DNA from: Clostridium sp.
GTDB lineage: Bacteria; Bacillota; Clostridia; Lachnospirales; Lachnospiraceae
NCBI GenBank assembly: GCA_004554205.1
Contig: SFNH01000001.1
Coordinates: 8,860 to 72,859, forward strand
DNA length: 64,000 bases
Direction: 5' to 3'
The position numbers and the translations under genes are program-made. Every line of letters begins with the position of its first letter. Positions within the stretch are counted from its first letter, which is position 1. A model generated the notes under the pieces. That model saw only the letters and a list, made by a program, of their open reading frames with translations. It did no database searches and was not told the DNA's origin. Of the stretch, positions 26,430 to 34,747 are shown piece by piece.

Positions 26430-26609
26430 ATGGCAGCGATACCGAAAGACCCGGTTATACTCCTAAGCTATGTCAACACGAAGCTGCGTGACGACTACGG
26501 CACGCTTGACGAGCTCTGCGGGGCGCTTGACCTTGACGAGAGCGAGCTTAAGAGTCAACTTGAGAGGATCGGCTTTTGCTATGACGCGGAGCAAAACCGG
26601 TTCGTATAA
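26430..26609 (+). CDS. DUF4250 small protein
   Basis: A 59-aa ORF starting MAAIPKDPVILLSYVNTKLRD and ending NRFV. The P-K-D-P-V-x-L-L-S-x-V-N-T-K-L-R-D pattern, followed by LDELCGALDLDESELKSQL, is the DUF4250 signature; function unknown. The second half looks like a small helix-turn-helix. Ribosome site AAAGGAAG lies 9 bp upstream. It precedes the CmpB-like membrane gene by about 60 bp. Confidence 0.85.
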   Translation: MAAIPKDPVILLSYVNTKLRDDYGTLDELCGALDLDESELKSQLERIGFCYDAEQNRFV

Positions 26610-26670
26610 CAGGTATTTTGTGGCAGCATCCGGTCGCATAAAAGAAAGCGGACCGTGAGATAGTAAGGGT

Positions 26671-27108
26671 ATGAACAGATTAAAGACCATACCAATCAAC
26701 TTCTTAAAATGCGGCGTTGCGGGGTGGTGCATGGAGGTGGTTTTTACCGCCCTCGGCTCGATCCTCTCCCACGACTGGCGGATGATGGGGCACACCTCGC
26801 TTTTAATGTTTCCTATTTATGGCTTCGGCGCGCTTTTAGAGCCGATCGGCGCGTGGGTGGATCGCTGGATCGGGGAGATAGATTTAAGCGCCCCCGACAG
26901 GATTATCCGCCACGGGCTGCTCTATATGGTGCTGATCTTTGTGGGTGAGTACGCTTCCGGCGCATGGCTTAACGCGCGGGGGATCTGTCCCTGGGATTAC
27001 AGCGGCACCCGGACCAGCGTAGACGGGCTTATCCGGCTGGATTTCGCGCCGCTCTGGTTTGCGGCAGGACTGCTGTTTGAACGGATCAGCAAAAAAAGAG
27101 GTAAATGA
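26671..27108 (+). CDS. Putative ABC-transporter type IV membrane protein (CmpB-like, PF06541)
   Basis: 145 aa with about three or four membrane segments. Conserved features are GVAGWCMEVVFTALGS at the N-terminus, SLLMFPIYGFGALLEPIG, and late CPWDYSGTRTSVDGLIRLDFAPLWFAAGLLFE; the W-D-Y-S and F-x-P-x-W motifs define the family. Function is not established despite the transporter name. Followed by a hairpin that overlaps the next promoter. Confidence 0.85.
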   Translation: MNRLKTIPINFLKCGVAGWCMEVVFTALGSILSHDWRMMGHTSLLMFPIYGFGALLEPIGAWVDRWIGEIDLSAPDRIIRHGLLYMVLIFVGEYASGAWLNARGICPWDYSGTRTSVDGLIRLDFAPLWFAAGLLFERISKKRGK

Positions 27109-27130
27109 CTTGTTTTTACTTCTTTTTTTT
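27092..27130 (+). terminator. Terminator after the CmpB-like gene
   Basis: AAGAGGTAAA pairs with TTTACTTCTT with one G-T pair, and a T9 tract follows. It overlaps the -35 box of the next promoter. Confidence 0.65.
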
Positions 27131-27138
27131 TATATACT
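27110..27138 (+). promoter_or_regulatory. SigA-type promoter for plsC-pheA-ppx-ppk
   Basis: TTGTTT (27110-27115), 17 bp, TATACT (27133-27138), 48 bp before plsC. The four genes that follow are tightly spaced and may share it. Confidence 0.6.
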
Positions 27139-27185
27139 GAAAAAATAGAATACGACAGAATGAACAGGACAGGATGAGGTGCGCT

Positions 27186-27932
27186 ATGATACGTTTTATT
27201 TTGGTTGTGATACTTTTGTTTGGTTTTCTGGCGGCGAGCGCCGTCCCGCTTTTTATCGGAGAGAAGGTTGTGTGGAAAGATCATATAAAAAAACAGCAGG
27301 AATACAGCCTCAAGGTGGTTCAGGCGATGTTCCGGATGATCCTTCGGGTGAGCGGCGTTAAGCTTACCGTGAAGGGGCGGGAGAACATCCCGGATGAGGC
27401 GGTGCTCTATGTGGGGAACCACAGAAGCTATTTTGATATTCTGGTGGGTTATGTGACCGTGCCGGGGCTGACCGGATTTGTGGCAAAAAAGGAGATGCTC
27501 CGCTATCCGGTGCTTCGCGACTGGATGCGCAATGTGAACTGCCTGTTCCTCGACCGCAAGGATATCAAGGCGGGGCTTCGGACAATCCTGGACGGGATAG
27601 AGAAGGTAAAATCCGGCGTTTCTGTCTGGATATTTCCAGAGGGAACGCGCAACGGGAATCACGACATCATGGAAACGCTGCCGTTTAAGGAGGGCAGTCT
27701 GAAGATTGCAGAGAAGTCCGGCTGCGCGGTGGTGCCGGTGGCGATCACCGGCACACAGGAGATTTTTGAGCAGCATCTTCCGTTTATACGGCCGTCCCAT
27801 GTGACGATCGAATTCGGCGCTCCGTTTTACATAAAGGATCTGGAGCCCGGCGAGAGGAAGCATTCGGGCGCGTATACGGAGGAGCGGATACGGGAGATGC
27901 TTAAACGGGAGCAAGAGACGCGTAAGGGGTGA
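27186..27932 (+). CDS. plsC: 1-acyl-sn-glycerol-3-phosphate acyltransferase
   Basis: Adds the second acyl chain to lysophosphatidic acid in phospholipid synthesis. 248 aa with an N-terminal membrane helix (ILVVILLFGFLAASAVPLFIG) and the acyltransferase motifs NHRSYFD (catalytic H-x4-D), FLDRKD, WIFPEGTRNG and VVPVAITGT. The ATG at 27186 is preferred to 27174 on ribosome-site spacing (GAGG, 6 bp). pheA begins 4 bp after its stop. Confidence 0.93.
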   Translation: MIRFILVVILLFGFLAASAVPLFIGEKVVWKDHIKKQQEYSLKVVQAMFRMILRVSGVKLTVKGRENIPDEAVLYVGNHRSYFDILVGYVTVPGLTGFVAKKEMLRYPVLRDWMRNVNCLFLDRKDIKAGLRTILDGIEKVKSGVSVWIFPEGTRNGNHDIMETLPFKEGSLKIAEKSGCAVVPVAITGTQEIFEQHLPFIRPSHVTIEFGAPFYIKDLEPGERKHSGAYTEERIREMLKREQETRKG

Positions 27933-27936
27933 GAGC

Positions 27937-29064
27937 ATGGAGTTATCGGAATGCAGACAGAAACTTGATGAGATAGATAAAAAGCTTGTAGAGCTGTTTG
28001 AGGAGCGCATGGAGATCTGCGGCCATGTGGCAGAGAGCAAGCTCGCCTCCGGGAAGGCGGTTTATGACGGCGAGCGGGAGCGGCAGAAATTAGACGCTGT
28101 GGGCGCGATGGCGCGGGACGGATTTAACCGTGCTGCGGTGCGGGAGCTGTTCTCCCAGATCATGGCGATCAGCAGACGTTACCAGTACCGCCTTCTGGCG
28201 GAGCGCGGCAGGGATGTAAGCCTCGGCTTTGAGAAGGTAAAGGAGCTTCCCGTGCGGGGGAAACGCATAGTGCATCAGGGCGTGGAGGGCGCTTACAGCC
28301 ATGCGGCGGCGCTTCAGTATTTCGGCTGGGACGCGGATATCTACCATGTGGAGAGCTTCGAGGATGCCATGAGGGAGGTGCAGGCGGGGCGCGCCGACTA
28401 TGCGGTGCTGCCCATCGAGAACTCGTCCGCCGGCGCGGTCGTGGATATGTACGACCTGCTCACCCGCTATGACAATCATATCGTGGCAGAGACCTTTCTC
28501 CAGGTGGATCACGCGCTGCTCGGCCTCCCGGGGGCGGAGCTTGACGATATAGAGACTGTGTTTTCCCATCCCCAGGCGCTGATGCAGTGTTCCCGTTTTT
28601 TAAACGCGCGAAAGGGAATGCGCCAGATCAGTCTAGCAAACACGGCGGTGGCGGCGAAGAAGGTCGTGGAGGATGGCGACAGGACGCAGGCGGCGGTGGC
28701 GAGCGAGATTGCCGGAAAGCTTTACGGGCTTCAGGTCTTAAAATCCTCCATTCAGAATAACCGGGGCAACACGACCCGGTTTGTGATTCTGACCAGGCAG
28801 CCCATTTACAGAGAAGATTCGGGAAAGATCAGCATTTGCTTTGAACTGCCCCACAGGAGCGGCACCCTGTACAACATCCTCGGCAATTTTATTTTTAACA
28901 ATGTCAACATGGTGATGATCGAGTCCCGCCCGATACCGGGGCGCAACTGGGAATACCGTTTCTTTGTGGACATCGAGGGAAATCTCGAGGACGCGGGCGT
29001 TAAGAACGCCTTAAAGGGCATTTTTGAGGAAGCGCTGAATATGCGGATTTTAGGAAATTACTAA
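27937..29064 (+). CDS. pheA: Bifunctional chorismate mutase / prephenate dehydratase
   Basis: Converts chorismate to phenylpyruvate for phenylalanine synthesis. 375 aa: chorismate mutase (1-90, LDEIDKKLVELFEERMEIC), dehydratase (about 110-290, GVEGAYSHAAALQYFG, VLPIENSSAGAV, FSHPQALMQCSRFL) and a C-terminal ACT domain (ESRPIPGRNWEYRFFVDI), where the ESRP motif marks phenylalanine feedback binding. It uses chorismate from AroC. Unusually it sits between plsC and polyphosphate genes. Confidence 0.96.
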   Translation: MELSECRQKLDEIDKKLVELFEERMEICGHVAESKLASGKAVYDGERERQKLDAVGAMARDGFNRAAVRELFSQIMAISRRYQYRLLAERGRDVSLGFEKVKELPVRGKRIVHQGVEGAYSHAAALQYFGWDADIYHVESFEDAMREVQAGRADYAVLPIENSSAGAVVDMYDLLTRYDNHIVAETFLQVDHALLGLPGAELDDIETVFSHPQALMQCSRFLNARKGMRQISLANTAVAAKKVVEDGDRTQAAVASEIAGKLYGLQVLKSSIQNNRGNTTRFVILTRQPIYREDSGKISICFELPHRSGTLYNILGNFIFNNVNMVMIESRPIPGRNWEYRFFVDIEGNLEDAGVKNALKGIFEEALNMRILGNY

Positions 29065-29080
29065 GAGAAGGAGGAAGCAT

Positions 29081-30640
29081 ATGGTGCGTATGTTTGCGGC
29101 GATCGATGTCGGATCATTTGAGCTGGAGCTTGGGATCTACGAGATTTCCGACAAGAGCGGAGTCCGTCCCATCGACCATGTAAAGCACATGATCGCCCTT
29201 GGAAGAGATACCTATAATGACGGAAAGATCAGCTACCGTCTGGTGGAGGAGATGTGCGGGGTGCTGTGCGATTTCCTCCGGATCATGAAGGGATATCAGG
29301 CGGAGGATTACCGAGCCTACGCCACCAGCGCCATGCGCGAGGCGCGCAACAGCCGGATCGTGCTGGAGCAGATCCGTGTGCGGACGGGGATCGACGTGAA
29401 GGTCATCAGCAACTCTGAGCAGCGCTTCATCAGCTACAAGGCGATCGCGGCAAAGGACGCGGAATTCCAGAAGACCATACAGAGAGCTACGTCCATCGTG
29501 GACGTGGGATTCGGCAGCATGCAGGCGTCGCTGTTTGACAAGGACGCGCTCATCTCCACCCAGAATCTGCCCCTGGGGGTGCTGCGACTGCGCGAGCTTC
29601 TCGCCCATGCGCGTACCACGGCGCAGGTGGAGCGCTCACTCGTGGAGGAGCTCGTTGATAACGAGCTTGTGACCTTCCGCAAGATGTACTTAAAGGACAG
29701 GGAGGTTAAGAATCTGATCGCCATCGGCGAGCCGATCCTGACGCTCTGCCACAAGACCGAGGCGCCAAAGAGGCAGGGGCGCATCCGCGCGGAAGAATTC
29801 AACAGCTTTTGCGACCGGTTAAGCGGCATGAATCAAAACCAGATCGAGGAGGAGTTTGACGTCAATGCCGAGTACGCCTCGATGCTGTTCCCGACAGCCG
29901 CTATCTTTAAGCGGATGCTAGAGATCACCGGCGCGGAGGTGATGTGGGTGCCGGGCATCCGCATGACGGACGGCATTGCCGCGGAGTATGCCGAGGATAA
30001 GAAGATGCTTAAGTTCAACCACAGCTTCAACAGCGATATTGCGGCCGCCTCCCGGAATATGGCGAAGCGCTACAAGTGCCATATGTCCCACATTCAGACG
30101 GTGGAGACGGCGGCGCTTGCGGTCTTTGACGCGCTGAAAAAATATCACGGCATGAAGGAGCGGGAGCGCCTGCTCTTGCAGATCGCGGCAGATCTGCACT
30201 CCTGCGGAAAGTTTGTTACGCTGCGGGACGCCACGGACTGCGCGTACAATATCATTATGGCGACAGAGATCATCGGCCTCTCCCATGTGGAGCGCGAGAT
30301 CGTGGCAAATGTGGTGAAATACCACGCGCAGAAGTTCCGTTACGATGAGGTGGAGGTGTCGGCAAAGCCGTCGAAGGGCAGCCGCCTGACGGCATCGGAG
30401 AATCTTCCGCTGACCATTGCGAAGCTGACGGCGATCCTGCGCCTGGCGAATTCCATGGATCGTTCCCACGCGGGGAAGCTTTCGGATTGTAAACTGAGTG
30501 TAAAAGACGGAAAACTGGTAATCATCACCGGATATGACGGTGACGTGACATTAGAGCGCATGTCCATCGAGGACAAGGGCGATTTCTTCGAGGAAATCTT
30601 TGGAATTCGCCCGGTTTTAAAGCAGAAAAGGGGAGTGTAG
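29081..30640 (+). CDS. ppx: Ppx/GppA-family exopolyphosphatase with HD domain
   Basis: 519 aa. The N-terminal ASKHA phosphatase domain begins AAIDVGSFELELGIYEI and contains YATSAMREARNS, the second phosphate-binding segment SIVDVGFGSMQASLF, and the QRFISYKA region. From about residue 330 an HD-type helical domain follows (LLLQIAADLHSCGKF, LSHVEREIVANVVKYH). Members cleave terminal phosphates of polyphosphate or convert pppGpp to ppGpp; the ppk gene 3 bp downstream favours polyphosphate. The usual N-GSNS motif appears as DVGSFE, a deviation typical of the clostridial branch (inference). Confidence 0.88.
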   Translation: MVRMFAAIDVGSFELELGIYEISDKSGVRPIDHVKHMIALGRDTYNDGKISYRLVEEMCGVLCDFLRIMKGYQAEDYRAYATSAMREARNSRIVLEQIRVRTGIDVKVISNSEQRFISYKAIAAKDAEFQKTIQRATSIVDVGFGSMQASLFDKDALISTQNLPLGVLRLRELLAHARTTAQVERSLVEELVDNELVTFRKMYLKDREVKNLIAIGEPILTLCHKTEAPKRQGRIRAEEFNSFCDRLSGMNQNQIEEEFDVNAEYASMLFPTAAIFKRMLEITGAEVMWVPGIRMTDGIAAEYAEDKKMLKFNHSFNSDIAAASRNMAKRYKCHMSHIQTVETAALAVFDALKKYHGMKERERLLLQIAADLHSCGKFVTLRDATDCAYNIIMATEIIGLSHVEREIVANVVKYHAQKFRYDEVEVSAKPSKGSRLTASENLPLTIAKLTAILRLANSMDRSHAGKLSDCKLSVKDGKLVIITGYDGDVTLERMSIEDKGDFFEEIFGIRPVLKQKRGV

Positions 30641-30643
30641 CGT

Positions 30644-32782
30644 ATGGCGGCGTCAGAGAATTCTTTTATGGATGCGAATAATTATGTAAACCGGGAATTG
30701 AGCTGGCTGGAGTTTGACTACCGGATTTTGAATGAGGCGCGGGACAAGAGCATCCCGCTGTTTGAGCGGCTGAAATTTTTGAGCATCACAGCGTCCAATC
30801 TCGACGAGTTTTTCATGGTGCGCGTGGCATCGCTCAAGGATCTGGTGCACGCCGGGTATAAAAAGCCGGATATCGCGGGGCTTCGGGCAGAGGAACAGCT
30901 TGCGCTGATCGGAGAGAAGACCCATGAACTGGTGGGGCTTCAGTACTCGACCTACAATCGTTCCCTGCTCCCGGCGTTAAAGCAGCACGGGCTTCAGATC
31001 ATCTGTGAGCATGAGGAGTTAAATGAGGCCGAGGGCGCGTTTGCGGATCGTTTCTTCCATGAGAATGTCTACCCGGTGCTCACGCCCATGGCGGTGGATT
31101 CCTCCCGCCCGTTCCCACTCATCCGCAATAAGTCGTTAAACATTGCGGCGCTGGTGCAGAAGAAGGACGGCGATGAGACGGAGCTTGAGTTCGCGATGGT
31201 TCAGGTTCCTTCCGTGCTGCCGCGCATCGTGGAGCTCCCGGAGGGAGGGGATGGCGAGCGCAGGGTTATCCTCCTCGAGGAGATCATTGAGCGGAACATG
31301 AAGGAGCTGTTCTTAAATTACAATATCGTGGCGGCGCACCCGTTCCGCATCATGCGCAATGCCGACTTTACGCTTGACGAGGAGGAGGCCGAGGATCTCC
31401 TGGTGGAGATTCAGAAGAAGCTTAAGAAACGCCAGTGGGGCGAGGTGATCCGCCTGGAAGTCGAGGAGAAGGTTGACAGGCGCCTCTTAAAGATCCTGAA
31501 GCGCGAGCTCTCTGTGGGGAGCGGGGACATTTACGAGATCGCAGGGCCGCTCGACCTCACATTCCTTATGAAGATGTACGGCATGAGCGGGTTTGACCGC
31601 TTAAAGTCCGCGCCGTACACGCCGCAGCCTGTCCCCGCGCTGATGAATGAGGACGATATTTTCGCAAATATCCGAAAGGGCGATATTCTGCTGCACCATC
31701 CTTACCAGACCTTTGACCCGGTAGTGGATTTTGTAAGGACAGCGGCGAAGGATCCGGCTGTGCTTGCGATCAAGCAGACGCTGTACCGTGTCAGCGGCCA
31801 TTCTCCGATCGTGGCGGCGCTCGCCGAGGCCGCGGAGAACGGCAAGCAGGTATCGGTTTTAGTGGAGCTCAAGGCGCGTTTTGATGAGGAGAACAACATC
31901 AACTGGGCGAAGCAGCTCGAGAGGGCGGGCTGTCATGTGATCTACGGTCTGGTGGGCTTAAAGACCCACTGCAAGATCACGCTGGTGGTGCGCCACGAGG
32001 AGGACGGCATCCGGCGCTATGTGCACCTTGGAACGGGAAATTACAATGACTCGACAGCGAAGCTCTACACGGACTGCGGACTGATGACCTGCCACCCCCA
32101 GTTCGGCGAGGATGCGACGGCGGTATTTAATATGCTGTCCGGCTACTCGGAGCCGCCGAGCTGGAATAAGCTGGCGCTCGCGCCGCTGTGGCTTCGGAGC
32201 CGGTGCGTTAAGATGATCGCGCGCGAGACGGAGCATGCCCGCGCCGGGAAGCCCGCGCGCATCATGGCAAAGATGAACTCCCTCTGCGATAAGGAGATCA
32301 TCGCGAGCCTTTATGAGGCGTCACGCGCAGGCGTCAAGATCGACCTGGTGGTTCGCGGTATCTGCTGCCTGAGAGCGGGAGTGCCGGGCCTAAGCGAGAA
32401 TATCAGTGTGCGCTCCATCGTTGGAAACTTTTTAGAGCACGCCCGCATTTTTTACTTTGAAAATGACAAATGCCCGGAGGTCTACATGGGAAGTGCGGAC
32501 TGGATGCCGCGCAATCTGGATAAGCGGGTGGAGATCATGTTCCCGGTGGAGGACGAAAAGCTGAAAGAGCAGGTCATCCATATCTTAAAGGTGCAGCTCG
32601 AGGACAATGTAAAGGCGTACATCTTAAAGCCGGACGGCGCCTATGAGAAGATTGACAAGCGCGGCAAGGCGCTTGTGGCGGCGCAGGAGCAGTTCTGCCG
32701 GGAGGCGATTGCCATGGCCGCGGCGCAGGAGCAGGGCGCGGACGTCAGGGGCACGAGAGTTTTTGTCCCGGCACAGCCGTAG
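30644..32782 (+). CDS. ppk1: Polyphosphate kinase 1
   Basis: Reversibly makes polyphosphate from ATP. 712 aa: N-terminal domain (NRELSWLEFDYRILNEA), head domain, then two phospholipase-D-like catalytic domains. The autophosphorylated histidine is His442 in LKTHCKI, and the second conserved histidine is His599 in EHARIFYFEN. RYVHLGTGNYN and YMGSADWMPRNLDKRVE are family signatures. Forms a synthesis/degradation pair with the ppx gene immediately upstream. Confidence 0.97.
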   Translation: MAASENSFMDANNYVNRELSWLEFDYRILNEARDKSIPLFERLKFLSITASNLDEFFMVRVASLKDLVHAGYKKPDIAGLRAEEQLALIGEKTHELVGLQYSTYNRSLLPALKQHGLQIICEHEELNEAEGAFADRFFHENVYPVLTPMAVDSSRPFPLIRNKSLNIAALVQKKDGDETELEFAMVQVPSVLPRIVELPEGGDGERRVILLEEIIERNMKELFLNYNIVAAHPFRIMRNADFTLDEEEAEDLLVEIQKKLKKRQWGEVIRLEVEEKVDRRLLKILKRELSVGSGDIYEIAGPLDLTFLMKMYGMSGFDRLKSAPYTPQPVPALMNEDDIFANIRKGDILLHHPYQTFDPVVDFVRTAAKDPAVLAIKQTLYRVSGHSPIVAALAEAAENGKQVSVLVELKARFDEENNINWAKQLERAGCHVIYGLVGLKTHCKITLVVRHEEDGIRRYVHLGTGNYNDSTAKLYTDCGLMTCHPQFGEDATAVFNMLSGYSEPPSWNKLALAPLWLRSRCVKMIARETEHARAGKPARIMAKMNSLCDKEIIASLYEASRAGVKIDLVVRGICCLRAGVPGLSENISVRSIVGNFLEHARIFYFENDKCPEVYMGSADWMPRNLDKRVEIMFPVEDEKLKEQVIHILKVQLEDNVKAYILKPDGAYEKIDKRGKALVAAQEQFCREAIAMAAAQEQGADVRGTRVFVPAQP

Positions 32783-32898
32783 GCGAGGTCCCGCCTGTAT
32801 GAATGGAAGAAGCTGAAAGAAATGTAATAAAAAAGTAAGGCACAAAGCGACATTTTATGCTACACTTAGGGGTAGGATTACATGAGGAGGAGACCGAC

Positions 32899-33603
32899 AT
32901 GGCAGAGACCAATATTCTGGTAGTTGATGATGAGCAGGAGATTGCGGACCTGGTGGAGATTTATCTGGTCAGCGACGGCTATAAGGTATTTAAGGCGACG
33001 AATGCCGGGGAGGGGCTTGAGATCCTGGAGAGAGAGGATATCCACCTCTGCCTCTTAGACATTATGATGCCGGGGATGAGCGGGCTTGAGATGTGCAAGA
33101 AGATCCGCGAGACGAACAACATCCCGATCATCATGCTGAGCGCCAAATCGACGGATCTGGACAAGATTCTGGGGCTGGGCACCGGGGCGGACGATTATGT
33201 GGTAAAGCCCTTCAACCCCCTTGAGCTGACAGCGCGCGTGAAGTCGCAGCTTCGCCGTTACACACAGCTAAACCCAAACAGCAGCGTTCATCAGACGTCG
33301 AAAAACGAGATCAGCATCCGCGGCCTCACCATCAACAAGGACAATCACAAGGTGACGGTGTACGGTGAGGAAGTGAAGCTGACCCCCATCGAGTTTGACA
33401 TTCTGTATCTGCTCGCCTCCAATCCGGGCAAGGTTTTCAGCACCGACGAGATTTTCGAGCAGGTCTGGAACGAGAAGGTATATGAGGCGAACAATACAGT
33501 TATGGTACATATCCGCCGTCTCAGAGGCAAGATGAAGGAGGACGAGCGCCAGGACAAGATCATCACCACAGTGTGGGGGGTAGGATACAAAATTGAAAAA
33601 TAA
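32899..33603 (+). CDS. OmpR-family response regulator
   Basis: 234 aa: receiver domain with acidic pocket DDE and phosphoacceptor Asp54 (LLDIMMPG), then a winged-helix DNA-binding domain (EVKLTPIEFDILYLLASNPGKVFS, VHIRRLRGK). The VanR-like subgroup is the closest match by eye. The ATG at 32899 has GGAGGAGA upstream. Overlaps the kinase gene by 11 bp and likely controls the ABC/envelope genes downstream. Confidence 0.93.
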   Translation: MAETNILVVDDEQEIADLVEIYLVSDGYKVFKATNAGEGLEILEREDIHLCLLDIMMPGMSGLEMCKKIRETNNIPIIMLSAKSTDLDKILGLGTGADDYVVKPFNPLELTARVKSQLRRYTQLNPNSSVHQTSKNEISIRGLTINKDNHKVTVYGEEVKLTPIEFDILYLLASNPGKVFSTDEIFEQVWNEKVYEANNTVMVHIRRLRGKMKEDERQDKIITTVWGVGYKIEK

Positions 33604-34747
33604 GAAACGAAAGAAGGGCGATCTGCGCCGCCGCTATTACACGCGGGTGATCACCGATATCATCTTTGCGGCGGTGGCGACCTGTCTGCTCGAGATCTTC
33701 CTGGTGGCAAACTTATCCGTGCTCGCGGGCCATGCAGATAAAGCGGGCTGGGAAAGCCCGCTTCTGTCCATGATCCATCATTCGGACACAGTGATCGTGC
33801 TATGCTATGTGCTGCTTGGGATCGCCGTATTTTCAGTGATCTTTCTGCTGCTTCAGGAGAAGTCCACCGCCTACATCAGCCGGATCTCGGAGGCGGTGGA
33901 GCGGATCTCGGAGGGCGACTTAAATACCAGCGTCGAGGTGATCGGCGATGACGAATTTTCCTCTATGGCGGCAAACTTAAACAAGATGGTGGAGGACATC
34001 CGCAGGCTGATGGATAAGGAGCGGGAGTCCGAGCGCACGAAGAATGAGCTGATCACCAATGTAGCCCACGATCTGCGGACGCCGCTCACATCGATCATCG
34101 GCTATCTTGAGCTTTTGTCCGGGAAGACGGCGCTGCCTCCCGAGATGCAGAAAAAGTACATAGATATCGCCTACAATAAGGCGAAGCGCCTGGAAAAGCT
34201 GATCGAGGATCTGTTCGGCTTCACCAAGATGAATTACGGAAAGCTGTCCATGCATCTGTCCAGAGTGGATATCATCAAGCTCTTAAGTCAGCTTCTTGAG
34301 GAGTCTTATCCCAACTTTGCGGACAAGGGGCTCTCCTACGAGCTGCAGAGCAATGTCCCCGCGAAGGTGATCACCGCCGACGGGAATCTCCTGGCGCGAC
34401 TGTTTGACAACCTGATCAACAACGCGATCAAGTACGGAGCCGACGGAAAGCGGATCGTGGTGAAGGTGACGGCGGGCAAGGGAATCGTCCGGGTATCCGT
34501 GACGAACTACGGCTATGTGATCCCGGCGGATGAGCTCCCGCTGATCTTTGACAAGTTCTACCGGGTCGAGCAGTCCCGCTCCTTAAATACCGGCGGGACC
34601 GGTCTGGGGCTTGCGATCGTGAAGAGTATCGTGGATATGCACGGGGGGACCATCGGGGTAAAGAGCGATTTAAACGGCACCGTCTTCACGGTGACATTAC
34701 AGGAAAACTTTGACATCAACAAAGAACAGTTTGGAGAGCTGAGATGA
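33593..34747 (+). CDS. HAMP-domain sensor histidine kinase
   Basis: 384 aa, starting at TTG (33593) inside the response-regulator gene. Two membrane helices (about 19-44 and 66-87) frame a short external loop of about 20 residues; HAMP follows (EAVERISEGDLNTSVEV), then the phosphoacceptor helix TNVAHDLRTPLT (His159) and ATPase boxes NLINNAIKYGADG, DKFYRVEQSR and GGTGLGLAIVKSIV. The tiny extracellular loop suggests sensing within or via the membrane, as in kinases linked to ABC transporters (inference). VanS-like, but no resistance genes are present. Confidence 0.93.
   Translation: MKNKKRKKGDLRRRYYTRVITDIIFAAVATCLLEIFLVANLSVLAGHADKAGWESPLLSMIHHSDTVIVLCYVLLGIAVFSVIFLLLQEKSTAYISRISEAVERISEGDLNTSVEVIGDDEFSSMAANLNKMVEDIRRLMDKERESERTKNELITNVAHDLRTPLTSIIGYLELLSGKTALPPEMQKKYIDIAYNKAKRLEKLIEDLFGFTKMNYGKLSMHLSRVDIIKLLSQLLEESYPNFADKGLSYELQSNVPAKVITADGNLLARLFDNLINNAIKYGADGKRIVVKVTAGKGIVRVSVTNYGYVIPADELPLIFDKFYRVEQSRSLNTGGTGLGLAIVKSIVDMHGGTIGVKSDLNGTVFTVTLQENFDINKEQFGELR

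Noticed and set aside
32899..34747. Vancomycin-resistance regulator pair VanRS
   Set aside because: Only generic OmpR/HAMP-kinase similarity. No vanH, ligase or vanX genes follow; the neighbours form an ABC exporter.
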